Positions 61,865 through 64,000 of a stretch of DNA of 64,000 nt are shown here, piece after piece. Where the stretch lies: assembly GCF_022811665.1 (NCBI RefSeq), contig NZ_CP094529.1:1550001-1614000 (forward strand), read 5' to 3'. The notes beneath the pieces are model-generated. The model saw only the letters and a program-made list of their open reading frames with translations, was not told the origin of the DNA and ran no database searches. The stretch comes from Chryseobacterium oryzae (GTDB taxonomy: Bacteria > Bacteroidota > Bacteroidia > Flavobacteriales > Weeksellaceae). The position numbers and the translations under genes were made by a program. Each line of letters opens with the position of its first letter. The first letter of the stretch is position 1.

Positions 61865-63775
61865 ATGAATTACGTTGCTGCTGAGAATCTTACCAAATCC
61901 TACGGGATAAGAACTTTATTCAAAAACATTAGTTTTAATATTAACGAAGGAGAAAAAATTGCCATTGTTGCCAAAAACGGGAGCGGAAAATCTACTCTGC
62001 TGAAAATTTTAATGGGCAAAGAAATCGCAGACAGCGGAAACGTAATTATTAATAAAGATATACAAGTAGTACTTTTTGATCAGGAAATTGATTTTGATTC
62101 TCATCTCACGATAGACGAATATATGATGACACTTCATTCTGAACCTATTCAGGCTCTTAAAAATTATCATAAATCTTTAGAGTCTACCGATTCAGAATTC
62201 ATAGAAAAAGCTTTGGCAGAAATGGAAGTTCACAAAGCATGGGATCTGGAGAATGAAATGAAACAGATTCTTTCTCAGCTGAAAATTACAGACCTAAATG
62301 CCAAAATGGGAAATCTTTCCGGAGGACAGATTAAACGTGTAGCTTTGGCAAAACTCCTTACAGAAACCCGTGCAGAACATCGCCATACATTACTTATTAT
62401 GGACGAACCAACCAACCACCTGGATGTGGAAATGGTAGAATGGCTCGAAAATTATCTAAACAAAGCAAAAATCACGTTACTTTTAGTAACTCACGACCGT
62501 TATTTTTTAGATAGTGTTTGCGATATTATCTGGGAAATGGAAGACCAAAATTTATTCTTTCACAATGGTTCTTATGCCACTTATCTTGAGAATAAAATGA
62601 TTCGGGAAGATAATATGGAGGCAACCATAGACAAAGCCAATAATCTTTACCGTAAAGAACTGGAATGGATGAGAAGGCAGCCAAAAGCAAGAACCACAAA
62701 ATCTAAATCTAGAATAGATGCCTTTTATGAAACTGAAAAAGTAGCAAAAACAGATACCAGAAAACAAGGTTTAGAACTCGATTTTGAAATGAAACGTTTG
62801 GGAAATAAGATTCTTGAACTTAAAAATATCGATAAAAGTTTTGGAGATAAAGTTTTGCTGAAAGATTTCAGTTATACCTTTCAGAGGGGCGAAAAAGTAG
62901 GAATTATTGGTAAAAACGGAGCCGGAAAATCTACTTTACTTAATATTATTCAAGGGTTTGAAAAAGCCAACCAAGGCGAAATTGAAACCGGAGAAACCAT
63001 TCATTTTGGATATTTTTCTCAAAAAGGGCTTCAATATAAAGAAGACGAGAGAGTAATAGACTTCATTAAAGAAGCAGCAGAATATTATCCGTTAGCTAAC
63101 GGAAAAAGTCTTTCGGCATCGCAGTTTTTAAGATTATTTTTGTTTGATGACCAAACACAGTACTCTCCTATTTCCAAACTTTCTGGAGGTGAAAAAAGAA
63201 GACTGCATTTAATGTACATCCTGTATCAGAATCCTAATTTCCTTATTTTCGATGAGCCTACCAATGATTTGGATCTTCCTACTTTAACGGTTCTCGAAAA
63301 CTTTCTGCAACAGTTTCAGGGTTCATTAATCATTGTTTCTCACGACCGTTACTTTATGGATAGAATTGTAGATCATATTCTTGCATTTGAAGGTGATGGA
63401 AAAATTAAAGATTTTGTCGGAAACTTCTCCGAATACCGAGAAAGTAAAAAAATTGAGGACGGAAACCAAAAACAGGATGATAAAAAAATAAAAACTGCAG
63501 AGGAAAAAAATTCAGATAAGCCTACAGAACCTGTCGCATCTAAAAATCAAAACTCCAAAAAGAAACTTTCCTTCAAAGAACAGAGAGAACTGGAAACCAT
63601 TGAAAAAGAAATGCCTGATTTCGAGAAGACAAGAGCCAAAATTCTGGAACAGCTTAATAATGAAACTGACTACGAAAAAATAGCTTCATTATCGGCAGAA
63701 CTGGAAAATATATCAGAAAAGCTTGAGTTACATGAAATGAGGTGGCTAGAACTTCAGGAACTACTGGGAGAATAA
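61865..63775 (+). CDS. ABC-F family ATPase
   Basis: The 636-residue soluble protein has two ATP-binding cassettes without membrane domains. The first Walker A is AKNGSGKST (37-45), with signature LSGGQIKRVALAK and Walker B LLIMDEPTNHLD; the second Walker A is GKNGAGKST, with signature LSGGEKRRLHLM. A P-site-tRNA-interaction-type linker joins the halves and a basic coiled coil ends the protein, as in Uup. Such proteins act on the ribosome. It is monocistronic with a terminator after it. The subtype is probably Uup-like, by the C-terminal coiled coil. Confidence 0.92.
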   Translation: MNYVAAENLTKSYGIRTLFKNISFNINEGEKIAIVAKNGSGKSTLLKILMGKEIADSGNVIINKDIQVVLFDQEIDFDSHLTIDEYMMTLHSEPIQALKNYHKSLESTDSEFIEKALAEMEVHKAWDLENEMKQILSQLKITDLNAKMGNLSGGQIKRVALAKLLTETRAEHRHTLLIMDEPTNHLDVEMVEWLENYLNKAKITLLLVTHDRYFLDSVCDIIWEMEDQNLFFHNGSYATYLENKMIREDNMEATIDKANNLYRKELEWMRRQPKARTTKSKSRIDAFYETEKVAKTDTRKQGLELDFEMKRLGNKILELKNIDKSFGDKVLLKDFSYTFQRGEKVGIIGKNGAGKSTLLNIIQGFEKANQGEIETGETIHFGYFSQKGLQYKEDERVIDFIKEAAEYYPLANGKSLSASQFLRLFLFDDQTQYSPISKLSGGEKRRLHLMYILYQNPNFLIFDEPTNDLDLPTLTVLENFLQQFQGSLIIVSHDRYFMDRIVDHILAFEGDGKIKDFVGNFSEYRESKKIEDGNQKQDDKKIKTAEEKNSDKPTEPVASKNQNSKKKLSFKEQRELETIEKEMPDFEKTRAKILEQLNNETDYEKIASLSAELENISEKLELHEMRWLELQELLGE

Positions 63776-63782
63776 AAAATAG

Positions 63783-63829
63783 AAGGGTTTGAATGTTGAT
63801 AAACTATCATTTTCAGCATTCAAACCCTT
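63783..63829. terminator. bidirectional terminator after the ABC-F gene
   Basis: A 13-bp outer stem (AAGGGTTTGAATG with CATTCAAACCCTT) encloses an inner TGATA/TATCA hairpin. It sits between two convergent genes. Confidence 0.75.
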
Positions 63830-63836
63830 AAAAATT

Positions 63837-64000
63837 TTAGAAATAAATATTTTTTTCAGTTTTAGAACTTTCTATCGCAGCATCAATGATTTTCATATTC
63901 TGAATAATTTCTTCAGCAGGTGACGGAAGCGGATATCCAAAAACAATGTGTTCGTAAATCTGCTGATAATAATTCATGTAATTTCCGGGTTCACTCGAAG
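63837..64000 (-). CDS. Gfo/Idh/MocA family oxidoreductase (3' end, partial)
   Basis: The minus-strand frame is open from the window edge to a TAA at 63837 and codes for about 54 residues (EPGNYMNYYQQIYEHI, then GYPLPSPAEEIIQNMKII, ending KTEKNIYF). This matches the C-terminus of NAD(P)-dependent sugar-type oxidoreductases of the Gfo/Idh/MocA family. The N-terminal Rossmann fold lies outside the window, so subtype and substrate cannot be given. Confidence 0.75.
   Translation of the reverse strand, partial: SSEPGNYMNYYQQIYEHIVFGYPLPSPAEEIIQNMKIIDAAIESSKTEKNIYF

Overview
The window looks like a chromosomal segment of a Chryseobacterium-like member of the Bacteroidota (Flavobacteriia, Weeksellaceae). 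It is AT-rich. Several genes are preceded by the Bacteroidota-type -7 box TAnnTTTG, in three cases with a TTG-containing -33 box 18-21 nt upstream. The gene set also fits: a fused SecDF, a T9SS-sorted subtilase, a CarboxypepD_reg/OMP_b-brl_3 TonB-type receptor, and an arginine pathway with a succinylornithine-type carbamoyltransferase. No phage, CRISPR array or complete insertion sequence was seen.

Layout. 1-5 kb: 3' part of holA, a secreted HExxH protein, trxB, crcB, tRNA-Ser(TGA), a lipoprotein, an orphan small gene and two gene-poor stretches. 5.6-8.6 kb: a membrane-bound AraC-type regulator with two short-chain dehydrogenase/epimerase genes. 8.8-14.6 kb (minus): pyrimidine operon pyrB-carA-carB, interrupted by a four-helix-bundle gene and preceded by a leader that looks like a translation-coupled attenuator. 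14.7-24.1 kb: an Lrp-type regulator, then the arginine operon (minus; transcribed GNAT-argG-argC-argD-argF'-argB-argE-argH). 24.3-35.9 kb (plus): a small-acid module with an IS1-type zinc-ribbon/HTH protein, an outer-membrane protein, an MHS-type MFS transporter, two tiny membrane proteins, an SSS-domain histidine kinase, a receiver-only response regulator, a propionyl-CoA-synthetase-like enzyme and acetyl-CoA synthetase. 36-49 kb: rsh, a BrkB-type protein, rlmH, trmL, a TPR protein, PAP2, tatA, an MFS exporter, secDF, hemN and a beta-propeller protein. 49-64 kb: a frameshifted lipoprotein gene, an APC permease, pnuC with a repeat-rich lipoprotein, dapF, mltG, a TonB-type receptor, a cytidylyltransferase-like protein, galE, a DegT aminotransferase, an S8 protease, an ABC-F ATPase and the end of a Gfo/Idh/MocA oxidoreductase gene.

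How the genes fit together. CarA/CarB make carbamoyl phosphate, used both by PyrB next to them and by the carbamoyltransferase of the arginine operon, so the pyr and arg operons are metabolic partners as well as neighbours. The acid module combines uptake, sensing and CoA activation of acetate/propionate-like acids and resembles, by composition, the CrbS/CrbR control of acs in proteobacteria.

Most interesting points: (1) the pyrB leader, with a 23-codon ORF whose stop codon lies in the 5' arm of a terminator; (2) two roughly 200-bp fold-back repeats inside the arginine operon whose arms differ in sequence but stay complementary; (3) a four-helix-bundle gene flanked by imperfect inverted repeats between carA and carB; (4) a GNAT protein with four clustered cysteines as candidate first enzyme of a succinylated arginine pathway; (5) the SSS-kinase/receiver-only/zinc-ribbon-HTH regulatory set around acs.
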